Source: Ctenosaura bakeri
Taxonomy: Eukaryota; Chordata; Lepidosauria; Squamata; Iguanidae
Direction: 5' to 3'
DNA: 64,000 nt
Assembly: GCA_948474755.1 (NCBI GenBank)
Contig: CAOLHI010000412.1
Location: 620,001-684,000, forward strand
Every line of letters starts with the position of its first letter. Positions within the stretch are counted from its first letter, which is position 1. Below the pieces are notes generated by a model that saw only the letters and a list, made by a program, of their open reading frames with translations, was not told where the DNA came from and did no database searches. Below are positions 23,301 through 35,329 of this stretch, piece after piece. A program made the translations under genes and the position numbers.

Positions 23301-25009
23301 CCATGTTTACTTTGTTTTCTTGTTTTCACCCATAAGGTATGAAAAGCTTTTAGGGAAATAGTACATCCAACGTTCATCGGAAACATCAGTTTATACATAA
23401 AACACAGATTATACGTTGAACACAACCAGGAAACTACTCTTTTAAAAAAGAAAAGCAATTTAGGGACAGGGATATTAAGAGCTCAAAAGTTTCATGGGAG
23501 AGGAGGCAAGGACTGTTTAAACTAAGGATGTCAAGAATATTCATAGATTTTTCTCCTCTTTGATTATGAAGATTGTCATCCAGCCACTGCAAGACTTTTC
23601 TTCCTTTAGCAGGAATGAAAGGTCCAGTACGTTGATGGGGGTTGTTTTATTGCTGCTGCTGTTATTTTTGGTCAGATTTTGTGCCAAAATCATTGTTTTA
23701 TTTGAAAAAAAAACACTTGTTTACCAAAAAGACTTTAAAAAATAGGTTGTACAGAACATTTATGTACAAAAAGAAAAAAAAAATCTTTGTGTAAATGTCT
23801 CCCCCCCAAAAAAAAGTCCCAAAATACAAGAATAAAATAAAATAAAGTGGTCCCAAACTCTCATCATCTTGTCCATATTTGCTAATTTTCATCTGCATGT
23901 ACAAGAATAAAAAAAGTTTAAAAAAACTACCTTAAACCTTGCCTATGGCATCTATGCTACCAATCATTCTTTAAACACTCTTTGCACTATAGGCTTTCCT
24001 AACTTTTGTGTACCCAGCACAGTTGCCAAAAAGAAAGGCATGGATTTTGATTCACATATGGCTGTAGTATGGTCTAAAACCTTGAAAGACAAACCCCAGA
24101 ATAAAAAAAAAAAACACGTACCCCACAAACAGATGTCCCATGCACCGTAAACACCACAGTTAAAAAAACAAACCAGGGCACACACAGCCACTGAGTGAGA
24201 GCACAACCTTTTCCACTTTGCCTTCTGTCCCTGTCAGTACATTAAGGCCAGTGAAGACTGAAATTGATGATCAAGCATATTAGGGATCAACAAGGAAATC
24301 TGGCTTGTACATTGCAAACTAGAAAGTTAATTCTTAAGAACTGAAAGACATTTCATTACTCAAGGTCACCTTATAATTAATTAGCATTCATATATCTAAA
24401 AAATTTACATATATGTATTTAAATATATATTGCCATCTTATTATCTTTTGCTATTTGCAGTAAATACAATTCCCTCTAATAAATGTGAGGAAGCCAGAAT
24501 ACAGCAGTGAGGCTGTCTTGCCAGTTGTTGATTTGATGACGGGAGAGTATTTATTTTAATCAAAATGTAGCCTCTTTTGTTTTCTATTTTCGCAAAAGGA
24601 ACTCATCATCACCACTGTTTACACAAAAGGAGCAAACATGTGGGGATTGTTTTTGGAAGAAAAACAAAGAAATCTGATGTTTGACATATGATGATATTTG
24701 CAAATGTCATTTATAATTGTCCTGTAACTATAAAATGTTCAAAGGCTTGTTGATGGAAAAGTGCAATTCTAAAGAAAGGATTGTGGTTGATTTTATTTTT
24801 ATTCTGTGTGTGTGTGCGCGCGTGCGTGTGAGAGCATGAATGTGCACATACATGCAAGAAGCAGGCAGACTCTTACATGGATGGTACAGGTAGGCTGAGT
24901 TTCATTGCTACTTTCTCTTCAAGGAGGACCTAGTGTCCATAATCCCCGTCTGGCATCTTATTCTAAGAGTCCTTTAGCAACATGATCAGAAAAAAACTGA
25001 TCTGACTCA
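20363..25009 (+). other. Probable long 3' UTR and downstream flank of CHRM3
   Basis: No coding signal. M3 genes have multi-kilobase 3' UTRs, so much of this is probably transcribed. It contains a (GA)n run at 20787-20801, a (TTG/TTA)n block at 21779-21816, A-rich runs (22266-22294, 23706-23810), AATAAA words at about 22276, 23831 and 23836, and a (TG/CG)n run at 24806-24830. I cannot decide the polyadenylation site from sequence alone. AATAAA words at 31140-31145 and 31314-31319, in an ATTTTTGT-rich setting, are alternative distal sites. Confidence 0.5.
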
Positions 25010-25137
25010 GGCCATTTCCGCACTGCACTCTTATAGCGCCAGCTGGCCCCTCCCTAAACTGCAAATCCCAGGATTCCATAGGATGTTGAAAGTGGAATAA
25101 TCACGCTATAAGATAAGAGTGTAGTACAGAAATGGCC
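25010..25137. mobile_element. MITE, Harbinger-like ends, 128 bp
   Basis: It begins GGCCATTTCCGCACTGCACT and ends TAGTACAGAAATGGCC. TCA lies on the left and TTA on the right, giving a near-match 3-bp duplication. The interior shares CTGCAAATCCCAGGATTCCA and GTTGAAAGTGGAATAATCAC with 11948 and 16926. The arms contain ACTCTTATAGCG and CGCTATAAGATAAGAGTG as inverted repeats. Confidence 0.8.
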
Positions 25138-25442
25138 TTACAGTAACTTGTGTTCTGATGTTAATACATTTCAGAAGTAAAGAAAAGTGTCTCTGTAATA
25201 GCTAGTCTTTTCTTGCATTCTGCTAACAGACAGTGGAATTGACTGTGCTGCTGCAACATGTAGTAAGACATGCCTGAACAAAACCCACACTGATATCTGG
25301 ATGGTATCTTCTTCCTGCAAAAGCACTATAAAGCCTAGTGTGCTGAGGATGCTATTGTGGACCAAAGTGCCAGGAAGCTGTATATCCCATGATAGGTTCA
25401 CCTTAGGGCCTCCATAAGTCAGAGGTTGAAGTTACTTCATCA

Positions 25443-25443
25443 A

Positions 25444-25484
<41 letters not shown>

Positions 25485-25538
25485 GCCCTGTCCGTCCGTC
25501 CGTCCGTCCGTCCGTCCGTCCGTCCGTCCATCCATCTA

Positions 25539-25633
<95 letters not shown>

Positions 25634-25638
25634 GTCTC
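25443..25638. repeat. Compound TCTG / TCCG / TCTG / TC microsatellite
   Basis: About 195 bp in four blocks: (TGTC)n from 25443, (CCGT)n at about 25491-25528, (TCTG)n again at 25539-25592, and (TC)n at about 25593-25630, ending in a short TGTC tail. The CpG-containing CCGT block is sandwiched between TGTC blocks, as expected from a C-for-T change later amplified. The open frames on both strands here are artefacts of the repeat. Confidence 0.97.
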
Positions 25639-25639
25639 C

Positions 25640-27351
25640 AGGAATATACAACACACACCTTTCTCTCTACATCTATAAAACAAATACGTTGAAATGAGGG
25701 GAAAATTCATTGAGTCAGAATTTTCATATGAACATTCTGAATTGGCTTTCAGAAACCTGTAAGTGAACCAAAATTGACTTCTGCAGTGAAATGGGCCCCT
25801 TCTTGGATTTTTGTAGTATAGTTATCTAGTCAGAAGTGTGTACACGAATGCATATTTTAGGGGAAATTGCACTGAAAAGCTGTGGTCCAGTAAGCATCCT
25901 GATGGAATGTAAATGTCTCCACAAACATACTAACAACACAGGTGGGGGGAGGGCAGAGGATGCTTTTTTGTACACATTTCCTTGCTGCATGTGCAACAGC
26001 AATTGGAGGCTCCCAAGTGCAGCTACTTCCCTCCATTTTCTGTCTGCCCTTGGATACCCAGGCTGATTTTTTTTGGTCTCCTCCCTGAGGTATCTGGTAA
26101 GAAAAGGCTCTTTTCTCCCTTTTCTCTCAAACACAGCTGTTTCTGCATCCTCAGGTATACAGCAAAAGCAAGTTGTACTTCAGGTCCTTGGTAGAACCAC
26201 TGAATGTGGTGGGAGGACTGCATACTTATGATGTGGACTAGTTTTATGGCGAAGTTTCAAATCAAGTCTTGTGAACACCACAGGGACTGCACTGTGGGAC
26301 AGAGAGAAAACCCAAACATGATGTCATTTCTGGACATTATTGCATTCCAGTATCCTCAACCTGAGAAGATCTTCATCCATTAAGATGAAAGGACAGGCAT
26401 ACAGCTGGGATTCACAGATACACAATGGAATTGACACTTTTATAAAACATCTCAGTGTCCAGTATTGTCTATCACTCTTAGATTCTTCAGATCATTCAGT
26501 GTAGTTTAACGTGGGTGAATGTTCCGCAAAAACCAGTCCTATTCAGTCAGACCAGATGACTCGGTTACCTACTTTCACAGCTTAATGTGCAGTATACTTA
26601 ACCTAAAACTCAGGGAAACTTAAATCTCTAACTTATTTTGAATTTTAAATTTTCAGAACATAAAATGGTCCAAACACATTAACATAATGTAATAATTTAA
26701 TTGGACTGTTGGGGGGCTGGAGGCCTTTGCCACCTATCAGCCTCTTTCCTCAATGCTGTTATAAAGGGAGGTTGTCTGGTGACCTTTTGCTGAATTAAGT
26801 GAGCTTTCCAAGCCTTTTTGGAAAATGTACAGAAAAAAAAAAGAAAATGTACAGGTGGCTGCACCTGCCACACCTGCCTCTTGAAAAAGTCTGAACAGCT
26901 CTCAATAAGCAAAGTATGCCCACTGCTTAGACAAAAATACTGAACATTTAAAGAGTCTGTTCCAACAGGTTTTGGGGGGGCAGGGCAAGGAAAAATTGAA
27001 GCTTTTTTCACATCAGTGAAAACAACCGAATGCATCAGTTCAATTCAGTTACATATATTTGAGTTTTAATGTTGAACTGTTCATGAGCTGTATTATTTAG
27101 ATGCAGGAATAATAAGCATTGAAAGATGCAGATGCTTATGAGTTCTTAGAACTACCTCCTCGCTACCCCCAGGAAGGGTACTGAAATTATAGGGATATTA
27201 GCTGCTATAGTATTATTTTCATAGAAAAGTAGGATATAAATACAATAAAAGGTAATTTCTCCCATTCTCTCCTTGCACCTTAGCTTTCCTATGATTTTGG
27301 ATCCTGACTTCTAATATAAAGACTGGAATCCTTTTGGTGGCATGCACACAT
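25640..27351. other. Non-coding stretch
   Basis: No exon or repeat family recognised. There is an A-rich stretch near 26830-26850 with the phrase GAAAATGTACAG repeated on both sides. Confidence 0.4.
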
Positions 27352-27570
27352 CAGTGTAGTACAATAGTTTGAGTGTTGGACTAGGACACTGGGAGACACA
27401 GATTCGAATCCCTGCTTGGCCACAGACGCCCACTGGGTGACCTTGGGCAAGGTACACTCTCTAAGCCTCAGGAGAAGACAAGGGCAAATTGTGCCAGGAA
27501 AACCCCATTATAGGGTTGCCCTAGTGTTGCCATAAGTCAGAAATGACTCACAGGCACACAACAATAACAT
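27352..27570 (+). mobile_element. tRNA-derived SINE (squamate type)
   Basis: TTTGAGTGTTGGACTAGGAC and GATTCGAATCCCTGC (B-box-like) form the head. GGGTGACCTTGGGCAAGGTA and GCCTCAGGAGAAGACAAGGG form the body. The tail is CCATAAGTCAGAAATGACTC, then CACACAACAATAAC. This is the best-preserved copy in the window. Confidence 0.85.
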
Positions 27571-28792
27571 ATCTCGCTTTGGATATTACACAGGCTCCTC
27601 ACACATTGTCCAAAAACTTCTTGCAAAGCATCAGGGCCCATGGGGCACTGCTGCGGCCATTTACTGACTGGGTTGGGTGGGGGGATGACCAGGAAACATG
27701 GAAAGATAAGGGATGTCAATTTCCCAGAATACTGTGGTGCTTCCTGGTTATCTCCTCCAACCAATAAATGGCCACAGCAGGACCCCTTAGGACGTGATGG
27801 CTGCCATGGGAAGGTCATCAGCACAGAGTTACACATACTAAGCATTATTGCTCCATGCATTCTAGTGCAGGATCACAGATAGTTCTGTAGGAAAGATGCC
27901 TATGAACTGTTTAACCAAAAGAAAAAAGAAAAAAACACCATGCAAGAAGTACAATTCTCCTATTTTCTCTAATAAGAGTGTTTGTTGGTGGTGATTTGCC
28001 CACTGTAACTACCATTATTCTACTCTCTATCCCAGTTAGTTCCAAATGACCTTCCTCCTTCTGCCTCTTGCTTCAGTGAATTTGAGGCAAATCACTCATA
28101 ACTTCTTGACATGTAAAATTATCACAAGACACTTCTGTCTTTTCAGTTGTCAGACAGTAAAATACTCTTTCTAAATGACTCTCCATATATCAACATCAAA
28201 GAACTAAAAATGTCAGGGGAAAGATAAACCCATACACTGAAAAATGTACTATATGCAAACAGGTCCTTATTTGTAAAATGTAGTTCTCTGCAAGTAAAGG
28301 TTAGATAAATTATTTAGAAAAGGTCCTAATATTGATTATTGTATTGATGTTAACATAATGAAATTAAAATTCTAGATCCAAAATCGCAAATATTGTTTAC
28401 CTAAATCCAGCAGTGTCCAGTTGCTTGTAATGCCACCCCTGCATTTCTAGTTCCATGGTAACAATTGGAGAGTATACTTTCCCTGCTAGATTGGGCTCCA
28501 TGAATACTAATTCATTGTGTCAGCTCAGATGCCGTGTGGAGCCATGAGTCTTCCTGTAAGAAGACATGTAAAGCAAGTCTCAGACACTCACATTTTTTTC
28601 CCCCACAAAAAGAACAAAACTTCCACTTTCATTTTAAAACTAGTAAATTCCCTGTGATATCCAAATTTATTGATTATGGTCTGTCTAAACCACACTGAAT
28701 GAGAACGACCCTTGGTTTCAGATCTTGCCTTATTATCAAACCATAGTTTTTGTTTTGTTTTATTTTGTTTCTTAAATACAATTGTCTAAATT
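27571..28792. other. Non-coding stretch between SINEs
   Basis: Nothing recognised. The ORFs at 27537-27882 overlap on both strands in three frames and have no family resemblance. Confidence 0.4.
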
Positions 28793-28953
28793 TGTAGTGG
28801 TTTGAGTGTTGGACTACGATCCTGGAGACCAGGGTTTGATTCCCTGCTCAGCCATGGAAACCCACTGAATGACCTTCAGCACACCACATACTCTCAGCCC
28901 CCTTAGGCTCGCCATAAGTCAGAAACAATTTGAAGGCCCATGATAAATAGCAA
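28793..28953 (+). mobile_element. tRNA-derived SINE, internally deleted
   Basis: GTAGTGGTTTGAGTGTTGGA, GGTTTGATTCCCTGCTCAGC and CCCACTGAATGACCTTCAGC are present, then the sequence jumps to GGCTCGCCATAAGTCAGAAA. About 50 bp of body is missing compared with 27352. Confidence 0.8.
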
Positions 28954-31900
28954 CATTTGTACTTCACTAAGAAATGCAATTAGTTCAGAACTGAAGAATT
29001 TTCCTTCCAGATGTCAAAGAAAAGGGGAAAGAGAAGGAAAGATGGGGTGTGCAAGGACAAGGATTGCTGCATCTTGTTCTCATTGTTGAAAATAACTGTC
29101 ATTCTCATTTCATCTGACTTATTCAGAAACACAAATGACCCATTCAGAACCCATAGGACCATGTGGAAATTAGTGATAACAAAAATGCACACTTCCCAAA
29201 GGTCTGTTAATGGTAATTTTAGTTATTACGCAGTTTATTTCCATATGAGTGTAACAGTGTAAATTTACACAATTCACCCAGTGGCTTAAAGTTGCAGGTG
29301 CTGAATGCAGTTTAAGGGCTCAAAAGATAACTCCCTCCCAAGGTTTTCAGATAATATTGCTGCTTAAAAAATATTTTTGTATGTTCCCACATTCCTATAA
29401 AATTGAGTGGTGATTTTGGATTGTTTAATGAGGTTTAACACAAAGGAATCCCTGAATAGCGTATCTTCACTGTTGTCTCTTCTTCAAAAGGCAAACACTA
29501 CAGTCTTGCGTCATGTATGTGGAGAGACTACGGTACCTCTTGGAGTCCAGTGTAACTTTCTCCTGCTTTGTTAAGAATTGCTGGCTTGGTGTGCCTAATA
29601 CAGCCAGGCAATATATGCCCTGTGGATATCTAGGCATACCAAGGTGCTGAATATGCCTCAAGAAAATATAGGAAAAGATTTGATGGATCCAAATTGCATA
29701 GCTGTGGGGCGGGGGGGCCACTCAAAGCCACCACCACCACCACAACAGCAAGTTGCTAACAAGGGACAGGATGATGACACGTTTGGGAATAGGCACCTAG
29801 GAAAGTTGATCCACACATACAAGGTATAGGAAGGCAGCTGTAACATGCAGACAGCAAAATCTGAATGTAGTGAAACTAGCCCCATGTTGAGTATTCTTTC
29901 CAATTGTATTTTCAGACTGACGCTGTACCTAATGAATTGCTTAAACTTCTTTCTTTGAAGATTTGCATCTCTAGCTCAGTGCTTTTTCTCATTCTTTTTT
30001 TTTTTTTAATTGTCCTTCGAGACCAGCATAATCTCCTTAGCAATGGATTGAAGGTCCTGTTTATGGAGCTATTGACTACTTCAGATGTCTTTTAGTTTGG
30101 ACTCTCATTCATTCTCTAACTTTGGCCCTAGTCTGCTGCTCTTTGACACAGCTACAAATCCAGTGTGTTATCTGTGCATATACTTCATAGGGAGTTGCAG
30201 CCAAAGCTGCTTCCCTCTTGAATGTGCCTATACAAATACACTGATTTACCACATTCATGTTCTACCTGGTTATCTGTACACCTAAAACTTGCTATGTTCA
30301 TAGACATGTAATGTGCCTGTTTGACTGGGGAATCAATAGAAAGATTCACAGCAAGCAACAGTGAAAAACAGACTATAGAAAGAAAAGGGCACACACAGTG
30401 AGACCAGAAGCAGCCTCTTTTCTTGTAAATGGCTATTTTAGTGTTGTGGTGGGGAATTTTCAGAGTTTGCTTAAAATACATCCTTGTCTTACAAATATTG
30501 AAGATGTTAACAGTACTTCTGACTCATAGAAGCACTACTGCAACTATATCTAGCCTAGTAATAATTATTTTCCAATATGCATTTTACATACATGGCAAAA
30601 CCATTTTGAAGATGTTTTATTAAACAATGTACAGGTGATGGGCAATTTATGCAATTCTTTCTGCCATTCCACATCAAACTTCCAACCAACATATGTGGAA
30701 ATGCTGGTAAGGTCTTTTGAATTAGTCAGTGTTTGTACAATGTGAATTAATGTCATTTTAAAAACTTAACAAGTCTCATGAAAAGTTAACCCTTGTATCC
30801 TGTTCTGTGCCCTCAGGGATCCCCATTTGGTACTTAAATGCAGTATAACAGACTAAACTTCTCTCATCTTATTAAAATACCTGGATGTATCAGATTAAAT
30901 CATGACAAAATTGTAATTATGTGATTGAAATTGTATGTATAATTTTCAGGTCTTCAGGATAGTTGAAGTTTTAACTTATTTGAGTTTTTAAGTTGCAATC
31001 TCTTCATATTTTGAAATTTTGTACACCTTGTAAAGTAAAATATTGTGTCACTTGTAAATTATTTTTGTTGCTATGTACTGACTGACACATGCTCATTTCT
31101 ATATGAAGTGTATTGTTTATTAATTGCTTCTAAGGCAGCAATAAAACATGAAATTGTTCTCATGTTTCCGAATATCTATATTTATGTGGGGGGTTCACTA
31201 TATATTTCCATTGTGACAGAAGTGTTTTTAAGATTCATTTCATAGTGCTTAAATTCTGAAGGGTACAGTACATAAAACACTGGAATTTACTATGTTGAAA
31301 TATGAATCTCATCAATAAAAATTTAAAGTTTTGCATATTCCACTGCAAGGAGTACCAAATGTACACACAAAAAAGCAGTTTCTAATATTGCTTGTGTGGG
31401 ATGTTTAGCAAAGAATGTAATAAATGTAAAGCTATCTATGTAATCTAGCATGTGTGTACAGAGAAAATCCTGTCCTGTCTTTCAATGTGTCTTACAATTT
31501 TGGCCTAAACGGCTACCATTCCTATAAATGAAAATGGCCTAGAAGTACAAGCTTCAAGCAGATACCTTACAACATTTCACAGAGGAAAACCAAGAGATGT
31601 GCGGGCCAGCAACATCAGTGCATGGTCAAGTCAGCAAAAGTTATTAATGAGGAAGTCACACAAACTAGGGGGGGCTACTGCAGTCTGCTTTTGGCTGAGC
31701 CTCCTGGAAAAGGCAAGATTTTACCCTCTCCTTTCCCCACTGCTGAGTTTATTTACAAACTATTTTTCCACTCTGAACTCAGTTTGCAGAAATTGGTGTA
31801 AGCTGAGGACAGTGGGTAGAGGAGAAAGAAATTTACACTTTTTAAAAGCAGCTGAAAAACTGGGACAACAGAAGATTAATCGGGACAATCTGCTGAATTA

Positions 31901-32507
31901 GGAGAGTTGGAGAGTATGCAAGCAGCCTCTGAACCCAACCAAAACCAATTTATTTGAAAGTAAATTTAATTTCAATTATGTTTACTTTCAGTGTGTTGGG
32001 GAGAAGTTTAGTCACTAACATTTCAGAACTCTCTGCATTCAGCAAGATCTTTTTCCTAATAAATATAAACAGGATTAATAGTTTACAGCCAAAACTATGC
32101 ATTTGTATTCAGTGATATTTATTTCCAAATAAACATGTATATGACCAAGCTGTTAGATAGTAAATAAAGTGTCATGGAAATAAGTCTGATTGAAATCAAT
32201 GGAGTTTACATCTAAATAAATATAGTTAGGATCAGATTGGCTACATGCCTAAACACATTTTATTGGAAGTTAATGCCTCTGAAAGCCATGGAACATAGCA
32301 AACATGAAGTGATCACCAATCTTAGGTTCATAAGAGATTTGTTTACCACAAGGCACAGAGATAAGGGATAGAAAAGCAGAATGAGGTTTCAACAACAGAA
32401 TACAATAGATGGCAGATCCTACTTCTATAGCTCAGTTTATCATTTTATTGCAGGTTGGTTTCATTCCACAGAGAAAGGGATGTCCTCCAGAAAGGGATGT
32501 CCTTCAG
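28954..32507. other. Non-coding flank; possible distal end of the CHRM3 3' UTR
   Basis: No exon recognised. 30560-31450 is AT-rich, with ATTTTTGT and TTGTAAATTATTTTTG words and AATAAA at 31140-31145 and 31314-31319, followed by ATTT- and TG-rich sequence. This would suit a 3' UTR terminus, but linkage to CHRM3 is not shown by the sequence. Confidence 0.35.
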
Positions 32508-32601
32508 TCCTTCAGATGTTGCTGAAATGCAAGTCTTAGCAGCCCTAGCTAGCATCATTAATAGTGAAGAAACTGGAAGTTACAGTCCAACAACCTCTGG
32601 A
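32508..32601. mobile_element. Short palindromic MITE
   Basis: CAGATGTTGCTGAAATGCAA on the left and TACAGTCCAACAACCTCTGG on the right are imperfect inverted repeats about 90 bp apart, with CAGCCCTAGCTAGCATCATT between. Elements of this layout (CCAGATGTTGYTGGACTRCA ends) are common in amniote genomes. Confidence 0.6.
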
Positions 32602-32640
32602 ATATTTTTAAGACTGCAAAATGTTTGTGCCTTTGCCAGC

Positions 32641-33201
32641 TGTGACAGAGCCTGGGGTTGTGGCAGGACTATGCCAGCAACAGGTTGCCATGTAACCAAA
32701 GTGAGTCTGTATGAGAGAAACCTGGCCCATTGATGGGGGGGGCTGAGGTTTGAGAGGAGAAGGCCTATATATAAGGCACAGTGACTTGGATTTTTCAGAT
32801 TCCTTCCATGGTATTTGAAGAGAGAGAGAGAGAGTACACTCTGGGATAAAGCCCTTCAGCCAGAGAAGTTGTCTGAATAAGAGTGGTTGTCTTCTCAGAG
32901 GGAGGGAGAGAGAGAGAGGGAGGGAGGGAGGAAAAACCAAACTATTTTTGGGTTGAGTCAGAAATTGTGACCTTGATTTGGGAATTGACCCTCTGAGCAA
33001 AAGGGAAGCTAAAAGTTCTGTATCTGTATACTGGGTTAAGCTATAAAAAACTGGATAAATACCTGCTTGAAGTTCTGTACTGCTTGGATATAATCATGAC
33101 AACCAATACCTTTCTCTGTTATTTTAATAAAGATTACATTATATTTTTCTAAATTCTGACTCATTAGAGTACTTTCTATTAGTTCTAATCAGTTAGTAAC
33201 A
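32641..33201 (+). mobile_element. Candidate solo LTR
   Basis: The 561-bp segment starts TGTGAC and ends GTAACA, giving TG...CA termini with imperfect inverted ends. It has a TATA-box-like CTATATATAAGG at about 32763-32774 and AATAAA at 33127-33132, about 70 bp before the end, the order expected of U3-R-U5. GA-rich repeats lie at 32818-32835 and 32898-32930. There is no internal retroviral or retrotransposon sequence on either side and I could not see a target duplication, so a fortuitous arrangement is possible. Confidence 0.4.
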
Positions 33202-33784
33202 GGCTACCACAAATCAGTAAATCATTCTGAATAACAACTGAGAGCCTTTACCCTTTATACACTAAGATGGTGGTTTTAAAGTGGAAAGCAAGGCAGTGTA
33301 AGGGGACAAGGTGCTTTACCAGACTGGGAGGGAAACTTCCATTCCAGTCTGTGAGAAGGAAAAGCAGGCCTGGCCTCCACACCAGCTCTTAGGTCATAAC
33401 AGTTCCCTCCCTGTGCAAACTCCTGAGCCCTCGAAGCTAGTTCTTCATGATCATAGGGATAAACTTAAAATTCTAATCTAATTTTGAGGTGAGCCTTTGA
33501 AGTTTATACTTCCATCCAGGTCCAGTGATATCTACCAGCATCTCTGCTGTGGAAGAGTATTCAAAGTGTACGCTTGGAAGAGTGTTCAAGGTGCATTCTA
33601 CTTGCCAGCAATTGAGGATTCTGCAACAAAAACATCCAAGGCAACTAGGACATTTTCTAGGCTGACCAAGTGCAGCTTATGCTCATACTACTAGGATTTA
33701 AGAACCCTGAGGACAGGCATTGCACCTAACATCCATCAGGTAGATGCACACAGTATGTCTCCTTTAGTCTCTGAGCAAGAATCA

Positions 33785-34057
33785 GTGTAGTAAGAATCAG
33801 TGTGAGTGTTTGATCTGGGAAACAAGGGTTCTTATCCCAGCTCAGCCACAGACCCCACCCCCCATGGGTGGCCCTGAGCCAATCACACTCTCTCAGCCTC
33901 AGAGGAAACCAATAGAACATGTGCATACACACACGTGTATGCACACACACACACACACACAAACACACATGAACAAATCTTGTCAAGGAAACCCCATAAT
34001 GGATTCCTCTTAGGTCCATCATAGGTTGAAAAGGACTTGAAGTCACTCAACAACAGT
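33785..34057 (+). mobile_element. tRNA-derived SINE with internal (CA)n expansion
   Basis: GAGTGTTTGATCTGGGAAAC, GGGTTCTTATCCCAGCTCAG and CTCTCTCAGCCTCAGAGGAA are SINE body, and AACAAATCTTGTCAAGGAAA to CACTCAACAACAG is the tail. An (AC)n microsatellite at about 33928-33968 has grown inside the body. Confidence 0.75.
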
Positions 34058-34179
34058 AAGCTTGATAGGGTTACCCTAACAAAAAGTCAAACAATAACAG
34101 ACAAATAACACTTCGAATTGCATTCCAGAAATAGACTTATACACAGTGAAGCTGTTCAAGAAAAGGGGACACATGCTTC

Positions 34180-34900
34180 CTGCAAAGCACCACCCAACAG
34201 TCTGCCCACAGCATTCTGGACTAGCTGCAGTTTCTGAACACTTTCAAAGGCAGCTCCGGTTAGAACACACTATAACCATCAAAATAGGACAACTAAGACA
34301 GTATCATCATCACCAGATTGTTAGAACAGATATAGCTGGTGTGAGAACAGATAATATTCCCTGATTTGTCTTTCAAATGACTAGAATCATCTCCATCTTG
34401 TCTGGATTAAGCTTCAAATGACTGAGAATCAGAACAATTTCCCTGGATTTAGATCAAAATATGGAATTGAGTGCCATCAATATAGTGGTGGTGCCAAACC
34501 TCCAAACTCCAAATGAACTCCAAATGAACCACTGGTTTTATATCTTAAATACCATGGGGCAGAGGATTGAATCCTGAGTGACACCATATGCCAATGGGCA
34601 CAGTGTCAAACAGGAGATATGCTGCATCACCTTCTGAAACTGCCTTTTGAGTAATGAGTGGAGCCACTGGTAGAAAGATCCCCAAAGTCTCACACTGGAT
34701 AAGAGACTCTGAAAGATGTCAAGTTGTATGGGCTAGATATTGGACAGATATTGCCCAGTCAGAGCTCCCTGCAGGTGGGGACACTAGGATGTATTCAAGG
34801 AAACAGGATGGGGCAATGCTAAACCTCAATGTAATGAAACAACACTTGTTTCATGCAGGATAAAACAGTGTCAAACTGCCATCATAGGAGATAAGGAATA
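34180..34900 (-). mobile_element. L2-like LINE fragment
   Basis: CTGGACTAGCTGCAGTTTCT followed by CAAAGGCAGCTCCGG is the antisense of the L2-type RT C-terminal region, also seen at 53130-53190. CATCTTGTCTGGATTAAGCT, GAGTGCCATCAATATAGTGG and GACACCATATGCCAATGGG fit the upstream RT region of the same family in antisense. Strongly diverged; no open frame. Confidence 0.55.
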
Positions 34901-35329
34901 AAACATAACATGACAATAGTCCTAACACTGTACAATTGGTCTTTTGTCAGCAAGTTCACAAGTAGGCCATTCAGGTGACATTTGGATAAGATGGCAAAAT
35001 AAGACAAAGACACAGAGAGAGAAGCCTGATTAGAGTTCAAAGAAACATCACATTGTACACTTGTAAACATAGATTTAATGGACACTTGTATGAATGACAA
35101 ATTCCAAGGAATTATAACATAAACTCCTTGTGATTTATTCTGCATAAAATGGCAGCTACTAATTTGGATAATACAAAAGCAAACCTGAAGAATTAAATGG
35201 ATGGAGGAATTGCAGAACTCACTCTGACTCAGGACAAAAGCTATCAAGGGTCCCCACTGCTAAGAAGCCTGTGGCATATAGAGTGAGGCAGCTGCCTCAG
35301 GCAACGGATATGAGGTATCATGAAAGGGA

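Noticed and set aside
25403..25710. Four overlapping open frames of 83-92 codons on both strands
   Set aside because: They are translations of the tetranucleotide and dinucleotide repeat and have no non-repeat content.
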